A stretch of DNA of 64,000 nucleotides, taken from NCBI RefSeq assembly GCF_029894335.1, contig NZ_JARXZC010000022.1, forward strand, positions 1-64,000, written 5' to 3'. How positions within the stretch are numbered: position 1 is the first letter of the stretch; each line of letters opens with the position of its first letter. The position numbers and the translations under genes were made by a program. This DNA comes from Kitasatospora sp. MAP5-34 (lineage in GTDB: Bacteria > Actinomycetota > Actinomycetes > Streptomycetales > Streptomycetaceae). Positions 33,918 to 42,376 of the stretch are shown here, piece by piece. A model generated the notes under the pieces. The model had not been told where the DNA came from. It searched no databases and saw nothing but the letters and a program-made list of their open reading frames with translations.

Positions 33918-33928
33918 CACCGAAGGAC

Positions 33929-33960
33929 CGGCCAGGGCGCCGCCAACGGCACCCTGGCCG
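33929..33960. terminator. Terminator hairpin after the acid phosphatase
   Basis: A 9-bp stem CGGCCAGGG (33929-33937) / CCCTGGCCG (33952-33960), extended after one mismatch by GCCG/CGGC around a CCAA loop. It lies 12 nt after the phosphatase stop and before the convergent XRE gene end at 34092. Confidence 0.75.
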
Positions 33961-34091
33961 ACCCGTGGGACAGCAATGCCGGCACCACCCAGCAGTGGCC
34001 CGCAGGCCGACGGCATCCTCCGGAGCGTCCAGCTGGTCGTTGTCACCTCGGCAGCAAGTAGCGGCGGCCTGCCGCACCGCCACTGGTTCGC

Positions 34092-35345
34092 TTACGTATC
34101 GATGGTGGGCCGTGAGGCTTCGGAGCGAGCCAGGGCTTCTGCGAGCAGGCGCCACAGCTCGCTCGCCAGCTCTGTATTGCCGGCCGACTCGGCCTGTCGC
34201 GCGAGCCGCTCGAGATCCGCGACGGCCGTGCGATCGCCGTCATGCAGACGCAGCTGCGCCACCAGCGCCTGATATCTGAGTCGATCACGGAACGGGAGAT
34301 GAGCGGAATCCGGGCCCATCTCCTCACAGCACAGGCGAGCTTCCTCGAGGTCTCCGTTGTGATAGGCGGCTCGTGCGCGCAGGGCGAGGTGCTCCTGCTT
34401 GTGGACAGCTGTTCCTACGAGCTCGACGGCCGGGCTCACTTCGACGAGCCGCTTCATGGCCTCCGAAGGCACGCGCGGATTCATCTGCAGGTGCAGGGAG
34501 GCAGACGCCAGGCGCAAACGCATCCAGAGCAGGAGATCGCTGCCGCTGGCGACAGCGCCGATAGCCTGATCGAGCAGTTCCGCTGCGAGGGCGTGCCTGC
34601 CCTGGCGCACCCGGAGGGTGGCGAGGGTCCACAGCGCTTCCGCACGGACTGTGCCCGGAAGGTCGTCGAGCAGATCGGCCAGTCGTGAAGCGCGGGTATC
34701 GGCCTCTGCCAGCCGTCCACTCTCGGCTTCCACCGAAAGGAGCACAAGCAGCGCGCGGACGGTGTCGAGGCTGCCGGCGGCTTCGCCCTCGGCGATGGCG
34801 AGAGCTGCCGCCGCATTGATGTGGGCCGCAAGCAGATCGCCGACAGACCGCTGGTAGCGGGCGTACTGATACCTTGCGCGGGTCCTCAACTCGGGAATGG
34901 CAATCTCGTCGCCGATCTCTACGAGCCTGCGAAGCGTGTCGGCGCGGCTGTCCGTGAGCCCGGCCCCGTCTTGAAGCTGGGCCAGGAACCACAATGCGTG
35001 CCAGCGCAGAGCTGGGTCCGCGCCTGGCTCGCGCTCGAAGGTCTCGAAAAGCAGTTCCATTGCGCTACAGGGGTCCGGGCCGGACGCCACCGTAGCCAGC
35101 ACCTGCGCGAGTGAGTGCGGATCCGTCCGCCGGAACGCCGACGGACCAACCCCCAGTTGCTCGCACAGGTGGGCCAGCGCACGCGCAGTCGGCGGACGCG
35201 CTCCGGATTCCAATCGGGACAAGTACGCCGTGGACATTCCCTCGCCGGCCAACTGCCCCTGAGAGAAGCCGCGTGCCAAGCGGAGGACCCGAAGCCGACG
35301 CCCGAAATCCGGCTGCTCCAGTATTTCGTGCAAATCACGAGCCAT
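34092..35345 (-). CDS. XRE-family regulator with TPR-like sensor domain
   Basis: 417 aa. Helix-turn-helix at about 14-70 (LRVLRLARGFSQGQLAGEGM, STAYLSRLESGARPPTARAL). The remaining ~330 residues are repeated helical pairs of TPR type (for example LLAAHINAAAALAIAEGEAA). This layout is that of RNPP-like or AfsR-less XRE-TPR regulators, some of which respond to secreted peptides that re-enter the cell. A small secreted-peptide gene lies directly upstream on the same strand. It may control the cluster; direct proof is lacking. Confidence 0.75.
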   Translation of the reverse strand: MARDLHEILEQPDFGRRLRVLRLARGFSQGQLAGEGMSTAYLSRLESGARPPTARALAHLCEQLGVGPSAFRRTDPHSLAQVLATVASGPDPCSAMELLFETFEREPGADPALRWHALWFLAQLQDGAGLTDSRADTLRRLVEIGDEIAIPELRTRARYQYARYQRSVGDLLAAHINAAAALAIAEGEAAGSLDTVRALLVLLSVEAESGRLAEADTRASRLADLLDDLPGTVRAEALWTLATLRVRQGRHALAAELLDQAIGAVASGSDLLLWMRLRLASASLHLQMNPRVPSEAMKRLVEVSPAVELVGTAVHKQEHLALRARAAYHNGDLEEARLCCEEMGPDSAHLPFRDRLRYQALVAQLRLHDGDRTAVADLERLARQAESAGNTELASELWRLLAEALARSEASRPTIDT

Positions 35346-35473
35346 ATAAAGGAGACTGCCGACCGTCAGACCGTTTTGTCAAGTAGATGCCACTCTCTTG
35401 GCAACCTCCCAGGGTGCCCAACCGTGCACCCAGGTGCGCCTGGACGGGCCGGCACCCCCGGGCGGCGGCCAGA

Positions 35474-35617
35474 CTAGGGCCAGTCCGTCTCGCCGGACCG
35501 GGTCACGGTCGGCACCCCGCCGGCGTGCACGTGGGTCGCCTTGCCCATCGCTGCAAAGCCGGGAATGGCAATGGTCAGGACCGTGAGTGCGACGACGATG
35601 CGGCACACGAGCCTCAT
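35474..35617 (-). CDS. Small secreted peptide ending ETDWP, upstream of the XRE-TPR gene
   Basis: A 47-residue frame with a strong Shine-Dalgarno (AAGGAGCGCC before ATG). Residues 1-23 form a textbook signal peptide: basic start MRLVCR, hydrophobic VALTVLTIAIPGFAA. The exported part is about 24 residues, ending VTRSGETDWP. It precedes the XRE-TPR regulator by about 130 nt in the same direction, the arrangement of peptide-pheromone/regulator pairs. The short peptide at 28516-28683 has a similar end. No named family is claimed. Confidence 0.6.
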   Translation of the reverse strand: MRLVCRIVVALTVLTIAIPGFAAMGKATHVHAGGVPTVTRSGETDWP

Positions 35618-35765
35618 GGCGCTCCTTGGGTTTGATCGGGTACGGGAAGGCCGCGGACAGCTGCCCCGGGGCCTCGGACGAGCGCCTGGGCGAAGTCGTG
35701 AAGAGCATCCCCGACCGCCTTGGCGTGATCAAACGTAGTCGTGACGCCCACCTTGATCAACAAGT

Positions 35766-35793
35766 TTGCCAAGCTGATTGACAGTTTTGGCAA
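35766..35793. promoter_or_regulatory. Promoter region of the StrR-like gene with inverted repeat
   Basis: TTGCCAA (35766-35772) and TTGGCAA (35787-35793) form an inverted repeat around a TTGACA (35778-35783) that could be a -35 element, 60-90 nt upstream of the StrR-like start. It may be an operator for the XRE or StrR-like regulator. Confidence 0.4.
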
Positions 35794-35854
35794 TATGGAT
35801 CATGCTTCGGTTCTCAGGTCTGCGTGCCAGCGCACGCGAAAGGGAGGTAGGCGA

Positions 35855-36811
35855 GTGGATTCGGTCACTGCGGCCACAGGCCGGGGCACGCTACGAGAGA
35901 CTCCTTCTCCCGTTGAGCGGGTTCCCATCAAGCTGCTCGTGATGGGAAGTTCGCCTCGGCTCCGCGGCGTCGACAACGGGCACGTTCGAGTGCTCGCGGA
36001 GACGCAGTCGCTTCCGCCGATCCTTGTGCACCGAGGGACGATGCGCGTCATCGACGGTGTGCACCGGCTGATGGCTGCTCACCTACGAGGCGACCGGTCA
36101 CTGGACGTGACCTTCGTGGACGACTCCGAGGACAACTGCTTCATCCGGGCAGTCGAAGCCAACAACGCTCATGGGATGCCCCTCTCCCTCGCCGACCGCA
36201 AGGCCGCGGCGGCGAGGATCCTCCGGGACCGGCCTGAATGGTCGGATCGGGCGGTCGCGAGGATCGTTGCACTGTCCCCCAAGACCGTCGCGGTCGTCCG
36301 CCAGAAGCCGAGTGAAGAAATTCCTCAGTCGACGGCGAGGATCGGCCGCGACGGTCGGAAGCGGGCCGTGCGGCCACCCGGTGCATCAGGGCGCACGGCG
36401 GTGGACGCCTCTGCCGGTCTCCCTTCGCCTCAGGCCCACGATCCGCATACGCGCTGCACCGACGACGACGGTGACCGTGGCGCGCCCTCGCATGACTGGA
36501 CGCCACCTGAAGAGTTCCAGCCACTTCCTTCCGGTCGCACCAACGTCGCCAGCGCAGCGCGAGCCTCGATCGAGCCTTCCCAAGGCCCTCGGATTCTCAA
36601 GGCGCTGGCGAGAGATCCGTCCCTGCGGCTGTCGGAGACGGGACGGGCACTGGTGCGGAAGCTTGCAGCATGCTCCGTTGCCCCGGAGGAGGTGGAGGGG
36701 ATCGCTGCGGCCGTTCCCGCGCACTGCGCACGGTCGGTCACCCAGCTCGCCCTGGCCTACTCCAGGGCTTGGGAGGAATTGGCGCGGACGATTCAAACTG
36801 CGTCGTCCTGA
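35855..36811 (+). CDS. StrR/NovG-like ParB-fold pathway regulator
   Basis: 318 aa from GTG 35855 with GGGAGG eight bases upstream; a longer frame from 35741 is less likely. A ParB N-terminal-like domain (about 20-110) contains LPPILVHRGTMRVIDGVHRL, then a helix-turn-helix region PLSLADRKAAAARILRDRPE and WSDRAVARIVALSPKTVAVV. This combination is characteristic of the cluster-situated activators StrR and NovG. It abuts the main biosynthetic operon, converging on it, and is the best candidate for its activator. No StrR-type GTTCGAC...GTCGAAC box was found. Confidence 0.8.
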   Translation: MDSVTAATGRGTLRETPSPVERVPIKLLVMGSSPRLRGVDNGHVRVLAETQSLPPILVHRGTMRVIDGVHRLMAAHLRGDRSLDVTFVDDSEDNCFIRAVEANNAHGMPLSLADRKAAAARILRDRPEWSDRAVARIVALSPKTVAVVRQKPSEEIPQSTARIGRDGRKRAVRPPGASGRTAVDASAGLPSPQAHDPHTRCTDDDGDRGAPSHDWTPPEEFQPLPSGRTNVASAARASIEPSQGPRILKALARDPSLRLSETGRALVRKLAACSVAPEEVEGIAAAVPAHCARSVTQLALAYSRAWEELARTIQTASS

Positions 36812-36853
36812 TCCTCTGCCATGCGGCCTGACCAGCATGGACGGGGTTTGCCA

Positions 36854-38203
36854 CTAGAGAACTATGTTGATGCTGGCTCCTCGTATATGGTTCACAACCC
36901 CGGAATCTGCGGCAACGGTGTGTCGCACCGAACAGCCGGCGCTGATGCCGTCGACCACGTAGGGGCCCAGGACGTACGAGACGGAAGAGCGCAGAACGCC
37001 TTTCGTCGACGCGTCATAGAAATCCATGACGAGTTCGTCCGGGCGAACGAGCTCCTGCACTATATGGGTCCCGGACCGGGCAGCACCCCTCACCGCTTCC
37101 CGCCACACCTCCGCCCGCGTGGCGGCTCCTACCAGGACACCCTGGCCGGCAAAGGACGTCGTGGGCTTCAGGACCATGTCCTCCTGGAAATCAATGAGCA
37201 GCTCGACCGGATCCGCGACCCGCCCGCCGAAGTCGATCTCCCCGCCGTCCAGAAAGCGCGTCCACGGAATGTGCTTCTCGATGAACTCCGCGTCATCCGC
37301 GTCAAGCAGGGCACTGTTCTTGCTCAACCAGGCGAACACGACCTTGCTCGACAGCGAAAGTCCTGAATCCGGCACGATCCAGGCCATGTTCTCGTGCGCC
37401 CGGCGGAGATCCGCCCACGGAGCATGCAAGCCGAGCGACTTCAACTCCTCCGGCAGGAAGTGCTTCTGTGCGACCGCACCACGGCTCGAAGCCTGCCGCC
37501 CCCGGGGGGAGGAGAAGAAATCCAGCTCGACGTATTCGCTTTCGAACCCGCAGCGGGACATGTAGTCCGCCTCGCACTGGAAGTACCGGGGCGAACTTAT
37601 TTCCGGCTCCGCAACCGTACCGACGATCAGAATTCGTCGATCGAATCCGTAGTCCTTGCATATCCTGGAGTAGAGTTCCGCGCGGGCGGCGAAGGGCTCG
37701 CGCAACTCCATCGCACTCACGGTGGGAACCACGCCGTAGAGCTCCTCGTAGACCGGAAGGAGCGCGTTCGTGGTGATGGGGCTGCTGTTGGCGGCGCCGA
37801 AGTTGGCCTCGATGAAGACTGGCACCCCGTTCCGGATCAAGGCGTCCGGACGAGCATTGCAACCCGCCAGGTCCCGCTCCATCCGGGGGGCGAGGGCACC
37901 GAGGAAGGGCTGCTGATGCGGCGTCATCCCGCAGAGCCGGGCCAGTTCCCGGGGGTAGTCGGTCAGGTTCCAGCAGTACCGTTGGATGACCTCCACGAGG
38001 CGGCGGGCCGCTGCGGAGACATCCTCCCGAAGACCTGGTTCCAGGACGGCCGGGCGAAGGGCGGTGAGGGAGTCGGCGGAGGAGAATCGAAGTCCCTCCA
38101 GCCTGTCGTTGATCAGCGCCGCCGCGTCGGCTGCCGCCGCGCTGTCCCCGGTCAGCCAGCCTGCGGCCTGAGCAAAATCGGTCTCGTCCCAGGTGTCGAG
38201 CAT
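36854..38203 (-). CDS. Circularly permuted ATP-grasp-like ligase 1
   Basis: 449 aa. The metal-binding E-x-N pair (Glu132, Asn134 in VFIEANFGAAN) lies N-terminal to the ATP-lysine (Lys346 in DMVLKPTTSFAGQGVLVG). In ordinary ATP-grasp enzymes that order is reversed, so this fits the circularly permuted group typified by glutathionylspermidine synthetase. It shares SKVVFAWLSK, HIPWTRFL and the C-terminal layout with two other proteins in this operon. It probably forms an amide from a carboxylate. It is the last gene of the main-arm operon. Confidence 0.65.
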   Translation of the reverse strand: MLDTWDETDFAQAAGWLTGDSAAAADAAALINDRLEGLRFSSADSLTALRPAVLEPGLREDVSAAARRLVEVIQRYCWNLTDYPRELARLCGMTPHQQPFLGALAPRMERDLAGCNARPDALIRNGVPVFIEANFGAANSSPITTNALLPVYEELYGVVPTVSAMELREPFAARAELYSRICKDYGFDRRILIVGTVAEPEISSPRYFQCEADYMSRCGFESEYVELDFFSSPRGRQASSRGAVAQKHFLPEELKSLGLHAPWADLRRAHENMAWIVPDSGLSLSSKVVFAWLSKNSALLDADDAEFIEKHIPWTRFLDGGEIDFGGRVADPVELLIDFQEDMVLKPTTSFAGQGVLVGAATRAEVWREAVRGAARSGTHIVQELVRPDELVMDFYDASTKGVLRSSVSYVLGPYVVDGISAGCSVRHTVAADSGVVNHIRGASINIVL

Positions 38204-38206
38204 CAG

Positions 38207-39580
38207 TCAGTTCTCCTTCGTTGCCCAGACGCAGTTCATCAGTCCGCCGGTAGCGGCGTTCACCACGGATCGATCGCGGTCCGGCACGATGCGCGCCAGC
38301 AGACCGCCCATTCGCCAGCCGAACAGCATCGGGCTGAACACCGCTGTCCCGGAAAGCAGGCGCAGGTCCGACTCCCCGCGGTAGTGGACCGGCAGTTCGA
38401 CCGGGTCCGGCCGGAAGAACTCCTGCGCCACGTAGCGCTGGGACTGCTCGGCGGCATCGAGCGCACCGGCCCACTCCGCCGGGCTCACATCCCTGCCCAC
38501 CACGGTCCCGGCACCGCCGTACTGGTTCAGCGGTTTCAGGATGAAACGGCTCTGCTCGCGCTGGAGCAGCGCAAGGAGATCGGTGTCGGCGCCCTGCCAG
38601 TGCACGCGGGTGTCACTCAGGTGCCGGGTCCACGGCAGGTGGCGGGTCACGAAGGCGGCGTCCGAGGAATTCATCCACGGGGCGTCGACATCGGCGCTGA
38701 GCCAGGCCAGGGCGAGCTTGGAGGCAAGCAGTGCACCGGCCTCCGGGGCCAGCACGAGAGTGTTGTCGCCCTCGAGCGCCTGCCGCACGGGCGACAGGTC
38801 CAGCTCGGCGTCCTGCGCATCGGCGGTGACGAACATGCGCAGCACCGTGCCGACAGATCCCCGCTGCGACCGGAGCCGGCCCGCCCGGCAGGTCAGGTCT
38901 TCCGGCAGCGCGAAGTGCGCGTCCAGCCCCGCGTTCCGCAGCTCGGCCAGGACGTCCGTGAAGTACTCCTGGGACCCGAAGCCCTTCCGGTCCCAGCCCA
39001 TGACCGCAACTGCTCCCGGCGAGCCGTGGAAGGCGGTGGCCGCCGCTGCCACCGTGCGCGCGCGCAGCGGGAGCGGTTCGGGTATCCGGGCGGGCGGAAG
39101 CAGCGCGGCGGTGGAGGCGGGTCCTAGCAGTTGCTCGCGGAACAGGCGGTTCAAGGCCGCCACCTGTTCCGGGCCGGCGACCGCCGAGTTGATGTTGAAC
39201 TCCACGATCTTGGGGATGCGGTCGCTCAGCACGATGTCCGGGCGCACGGAGTCGAGCGCGAACCGGTTCTGCCGTCTGCTGTCGGTCAACAGCGACTCCG
39301 CAGGGCGTTCGTAGTTCAGCAACCGCTCCAGCTCGAAGACGTCGCGTCCCCGGGTCAGACAGCTTCTGGTCAGGAGCCGAAGCATGCGGCGGCTGATCCG
39401 GGCAAGAGCGGTGAGTTCTTGCTGCGGAAGATACAGCGGGCGCACCGGGATCGGAGCCTGTGCGTGCCGGTAGGGGCCGATCCCCATGGCGTCGTCCACG
39501 CTCTCGGCTATGCACCGCCCTGCGGCGGTGCCGTCCCGACCGTCCAGTACATGTGCGTCGAACCTGGCTGTGGGCGTCAT
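38207..39580 (-). CDS. Circularly permuted ATP-grasp-like ligase 2
   Basis: 457 aa. Glu127 and Asn129 in KIVEFNINSA precede Lys349 in RFILKPLNQYGGAGTVVG. It shares SKLALAWLS and HLPWTRHL with ligase 1, so the two are paralogues, diverged to low identity. Overlaps the exporter gene by 4 nt and is 3 nt from ligase 1. Substrates unknown. Confidence 0.65.
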   Translation of the reverse strand: MTPTARFDAHVLDGRDGTAAGRCIAESVDDAMGIGPYRHAQAPIPVRPLYLPQQELTALARISRRMLRLLTRSCLTRGRDVFELERLLNYERPAESLLTDSRRQNRFALDSVRPDIVLSDRIPKIVEFNINSAVAGPEQVAALNRLFREQLLGPASTAALLPPARIPEPLPLRARTVAAAATAFHGSPGAVAVMGWDRKGFGSQEYFTDVLAELRNAGLDAHFALPEDLTCRAGRLRSQRGSVGTVLRMFVTADAQDAELDLSPVRQALEGDNTLVLAPEAGALLASKLALAWLSADVDAPWMNSSDAAFVTRHLPWTRHLSDTRVHWQGADTDLLALLQREQSRFILKPLNQYGGAGTVVGRDVSPAEWAGALDAAEQSQRYVAQEFFRPDPVELPVHYRGESDLRLLSGTAVFSPMLFGWRMGGLLARIVPDRDRSVVNAATGGLMNCVWATKEN

Positions 39581-40854
39581 ACCGGCTCCGGCTGTTCAGC
39601 GTCGAGCAGGGCTCGACGGCGGTGGACCGTGGGAAGGAGGAAGAGGGCCAGGGCGCTGATCCCGCTCATGCACAGCAGTGCCACCGCCGGGCCCATGCCC
39701 TGGCTGACCAGCCCGGCCACGACCGGCCCCAACGGCAGCAGCCCCCATGCGACGGTCCGGTACGAGGCGTTGCTGCGCCCCATCGACGCAGGCGGCAGGC
39801 TGCGCTGCCGGTGGGACACCGTCACCACGTTCCAGGCGATGACAGCCATGCTGTATCCCGTGACCGCGATCGCACAGCCCAGGAAGCTGCGCAGGAAGAA
39901 CGGCAGTGCCAGACTCGCCGTGGCCAGGAAACGGGCCGCGAACACCAGCGTCGTCCTGGACAGCCGGGTGGAGAGGAACGGCATCGCCGCGGCCGCGAGC
40001 ACCCCGCCGAGGGAACCGATCGTGTAGACCAGGCCGAACTCGAGACTGCTGAGGTGCACCGGCCCGGTGCCCAGCGCGAAGAGGCTGAGCATGGCCTGCC
40101 ACCCGGCGAACGAGACGGCGCCGAAGCCCGTCATGACGAGGAAGACCCGGAGCAGTGGATCGGACCAGACGATACGGATCCCACTGACGAGGTCGGTCCG
40201 CAGACTGCCGCGGGTGACGCTTTCGGGGTTCAGCCGGGGCAGCCGCACGCCCAGCAGTCCGGCGACGAGGTAGCACCCGCCCGCGCCCGCCAGAGCCACG
40301 CCGGGCCCGATACCGGCGACCAGACCGCCCAGGGCGGGCCCGGCCATGCCGTGGAGCGTCTCGGCGATCAACGTCTGCCGGGAGTTCGCCTTCTCCAGGG
40401 CCTCGCTCGGCACTAGTCGGGGCAGTGCCGTCTGTGCCGCGATGTCGTAGCAGACCTCGCAGACCCCGATCGCCGCCGCGGCGGCGATGACCGCGAACAG
40501 CGGCAGGACTCCGGCGACGAGCATCACCGCGAGGGCCGCCATCACGACAGCTCGTGTCGCGTTGGCCGAGATGAGCAGCGTCCGCAACGCCTTGCGGTCC
40601 GCCAGCACCCCGATCGGCATCGAGAGCAGCGACCAGGGCAGAGTACGGGCCAGCGCCACCGCGCTCAGCGCGAGCGCCGACCGGGTCAGCGAGAGCGTCA
40701 CCACCGGCAACAGCACGAGACTCACACCGTCGGCGAGGTTGGCGAAGCTGAAGGCGAGCAGCAGACGGTTCAGCTGCGACCCGCGACCGGTACCCGACCC
40801 TGTCTGCGGGGCGTCCGCACCCCGCCGAACCGTGCTTCTGTCGAGAACAGTCAC
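39577..40854 (-). CDS. MFS transporter of the main operon
   Basis: 425 aa from the GTG at 40854 (4-nt overlap with the preceding gene); upstream residues in the longer frame are a shadow. About 11-12 membrane spans, with PIGVLADRKALRTLL as the first cytosolic-loop motif and PRLNPESVTRGSLRTDLVSG in the central loop. Belongs to the MFS_3-like group like the other cluster transporter. Embedded between ligase genes, it probably exports the product. Confidence 0.78.
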   Translation of the reverse strand: MTVLDRSTVRRGADAPQTGSGTGRGSQLNRLLLAFSFANLADGVSLVLLPVVTLSLTRSALALSAVALARTLPWSLLSMPIGVLADRKALRTLLISANATRAVVMAALAVMLVAGVLPLFAVIAAAAAIGVCEVCYDIAAQTALPRLVPSEALEKANSRQTLIAETLHGMAGPALGGLVAGIGPGVALAGAGGCYLVAGLLGVRLPRLNPESVTRGSLRTDLVSGIRIVWSDPLLRVFLVMTGFGAVSFAGWQAMLSLFALGTGPVHLSSLEFGLVYTIGSLGGVLAAAAMPFLSTRLSRTTLVFAARFLATASLALPFFLRSFLGCAIAVTGYSMAVIAWNVVTVSHRQRSLPPASMGRSNASYRTVAWGLLPLGPVVAGLVSQGMGPAVALLCMSGISALALFLLPTVHRRRALLDAEQPEPV

Positions 40855-42251
40855 CGACCGTGCCCCTCTGCCGGCGTGTCTTCCCCGGCAGTCACCACAC
40901 AACCGAACGACAGGCCGTCACGGCTGCGCAGCAGCCTGGCAGCCTCGTTCACGCGGGGTTGCTTGGTGTAGCAGCCGCCGTTCCGCTCGCCCACACGGAA
41001 CGGGCCGAGCAGCACCGGTGCGGTGACCTCGGTGAGTTCCTCGCGCCGACGGTCCCAGTAGACGAGCGGCCACGGGTCGGCTTCGACGGCCTCCTGCACC
41101 ACGTAGTCGTTGCTCCCGACCGCGTCCTTCAGCAGTTGCTCCCAGTCACCGGCCGGCGTGGCGGAGCCGAGGATCACGCCGCGCGAGCCGAAGGCGTTGC
41201 ACGGCTTGAGCACCGCGTTCTCCCGGTGCGAGGCCGCCCACTCGGCCACATCGACCAAGGCCCCCTGCCGCCGGGCCGGGCCCTCCTGCAGTCGAGCGGT
41301 CCACGGAACGTGGTCGAGCAGGCGCTGCTGCTCCGCCGTCAGATCGGTCCGCTGGAACAGATCGGCCAGCAGCGCCTTGCTGGTGAACAATGCCGCGAGC
41401 TGCCCGCCGAAGAGCGGCACTCCGCTCTGTTCCAGGGCTGCCAGCCGGTCCGCGTGCTCGCCGATCACCCGTTCGGAAGCCATGAAGTACTTCACTGCCG
41501 CCGCGTAGGTGACGCCCTGCCAGTGAAGCCCACCGGCGTCTATCTCGACCTCGTCGAACGGGACGAAGTCGCAGGGGACACCGTGCGCGCTGTGATAGGC
41601 GGCCTCCAGTTCGAATGCCCGCAGCGAACCTTCGTCTCCGTCCCAGGGAAATCCGAGCAGAGCCACCCGGCCACCGGGGTCGGGCAGTTGGTCCACGATC
41701 CAGGCGAGCCGAGCCGCGAAGGTCGACTGCGCGCCGATTCCGTGCGCGCGGCGGGCCTCGATACCGGGACCGGACTTGAACAGGGCGTCCGTCAGCACCG
41801 GGGTGGGCGTCGCCCCGTTGAGACAGGCCCCGAAGTTGAACTCGAGGAACTTCGGCTGCCCCGACTGGACCAGTACGTCCGCTCGGGAACAACCCAGGAC
41901 CCGGCCGAGCGGCTGGGCGGCCGGCAGAAACCAGCGAGCGTCCTGAGGAACACCGGTGTGATCGGCCAGCCGTCCGAAGTCCCCCGCGGCGACGTCCACG
42001 GCGTGGGCCACCAGCAGGCGTGTGAGCTGCGCATTCAGCCGGTCGAAGGTACGGCCGCTCGCCGCGTCGACCACGAAGGGCTGCACCGGAACCAGGTCCG
42101 TGTACTGCCAGATACCCAACTCACGACAGGTGTACTCGATTTCCTGCGCCGTGCGGGCTGCCTCACCGCTGCTCAGAGCGGCGAGCCGGCGCGCCCAGTC
42201 GCGGTGAGCCGGGCCGGGCCGGAGATCGACGGGAGACTCGTCGGCGTGCAT
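40851..42251 (-). CDS. Circularly permuted ATP-grasp-like ligase 3
   Basis: 466 aa. Glu137 and Asn139 in KFLEFNFGACLNG come before Lys349 in NAVLKPCNAFGSRGVILG. HVPWTARL and the TSKALLADLF segment align with ligases 1 and 2. Its ATG overlaps the stop of a 41-codon frame (TGATG), with AAGGGG eight bases upstream. It forms the third member of this set, all with E-x-N near residue 130 and the lysine near 348. Confidence 0.65.
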   Translation of the reverse strand: MHADESPVDLRPGPAHRDWARRLAALSSGEAARTAQEIEYTCRELGIWQYTDLVPVQPFVVDAASGRTFDRLNAQLTRLLVAHAVDVAAGDFGRLADHTGVPQDARWFLPAAQPLGRVLGCSRADVLVQSGQPKFLEFNFGACLNGATPTPVLTDALFKSGPGIEARRAHGIGAQSTFAARLAWIVDQLPDPGGRVALLGFPWDGDEGSLRAFELEAAYHSAHGVPCDFVPFDEVEIDAGGLHWQGVTYAAAVKYFMASERVIGEHADRLAALEQSGVPLFGGQLAALFTSKALLADLFQRTDLTAEQQRLLDHVPWTARLQEGPARRQGALVDVAEWAASHRENAVLKPCNAFGSRGVILGSATPAGDWEQLLKDAVGSNDYVVQEAVEADPWPLVYWDRRREELTEVTAPVLLGPFRVGERNGGCYTKQPRVNEAARLLRSRDGLSFGCVVTAGEDTPAEGHGR

Positions 42252-42376
42252 CAGGTGTTCCCCTTTTTCAACGGATCCACAACTTCCCTTTCAGGCAACC
42301 TGGGTGACGGTGCATCTGAACTCGAACCCGATTCGTTGTGCACCTGCTCTCGCAGGGGGCGCTCGACGGGCGTCAT
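42251..42376 (-). CDS. Possible 41-aa peptide coupled between PKS and ligase 3
   Basis: The frame starts with ATG overlapping the PKS stop (ATGA) and ends with TGA overlapping the ligase 3 start (TGATG), so it exactly fills the only sizeable gap in this operon. The peptide starts MTPVERPLREQVHNE, has a Ser-rich middle and ends VVDPLKKGNT. It is hydrophilic with no signal. Third-position G/C is about 65 percent, lower than its neighbours, which weakens the case. It could be a small scaffold or precursor peptide, a coupling leader, or chance. Confidence 0.4.
   Translation of the reverse strand: MTPVERPLREQVHNESGSSSDAPSPRLPEREVVDPLKKGNT

Noticed and set aside
35766..35793. StrR binding box upstream of the StrR-like gene
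   Set aside because: The inverted repeat TTGCCAA/TTGGCAA does not match the known GTTCGAC-type StrR site, so it is listed only as a generic repeat.
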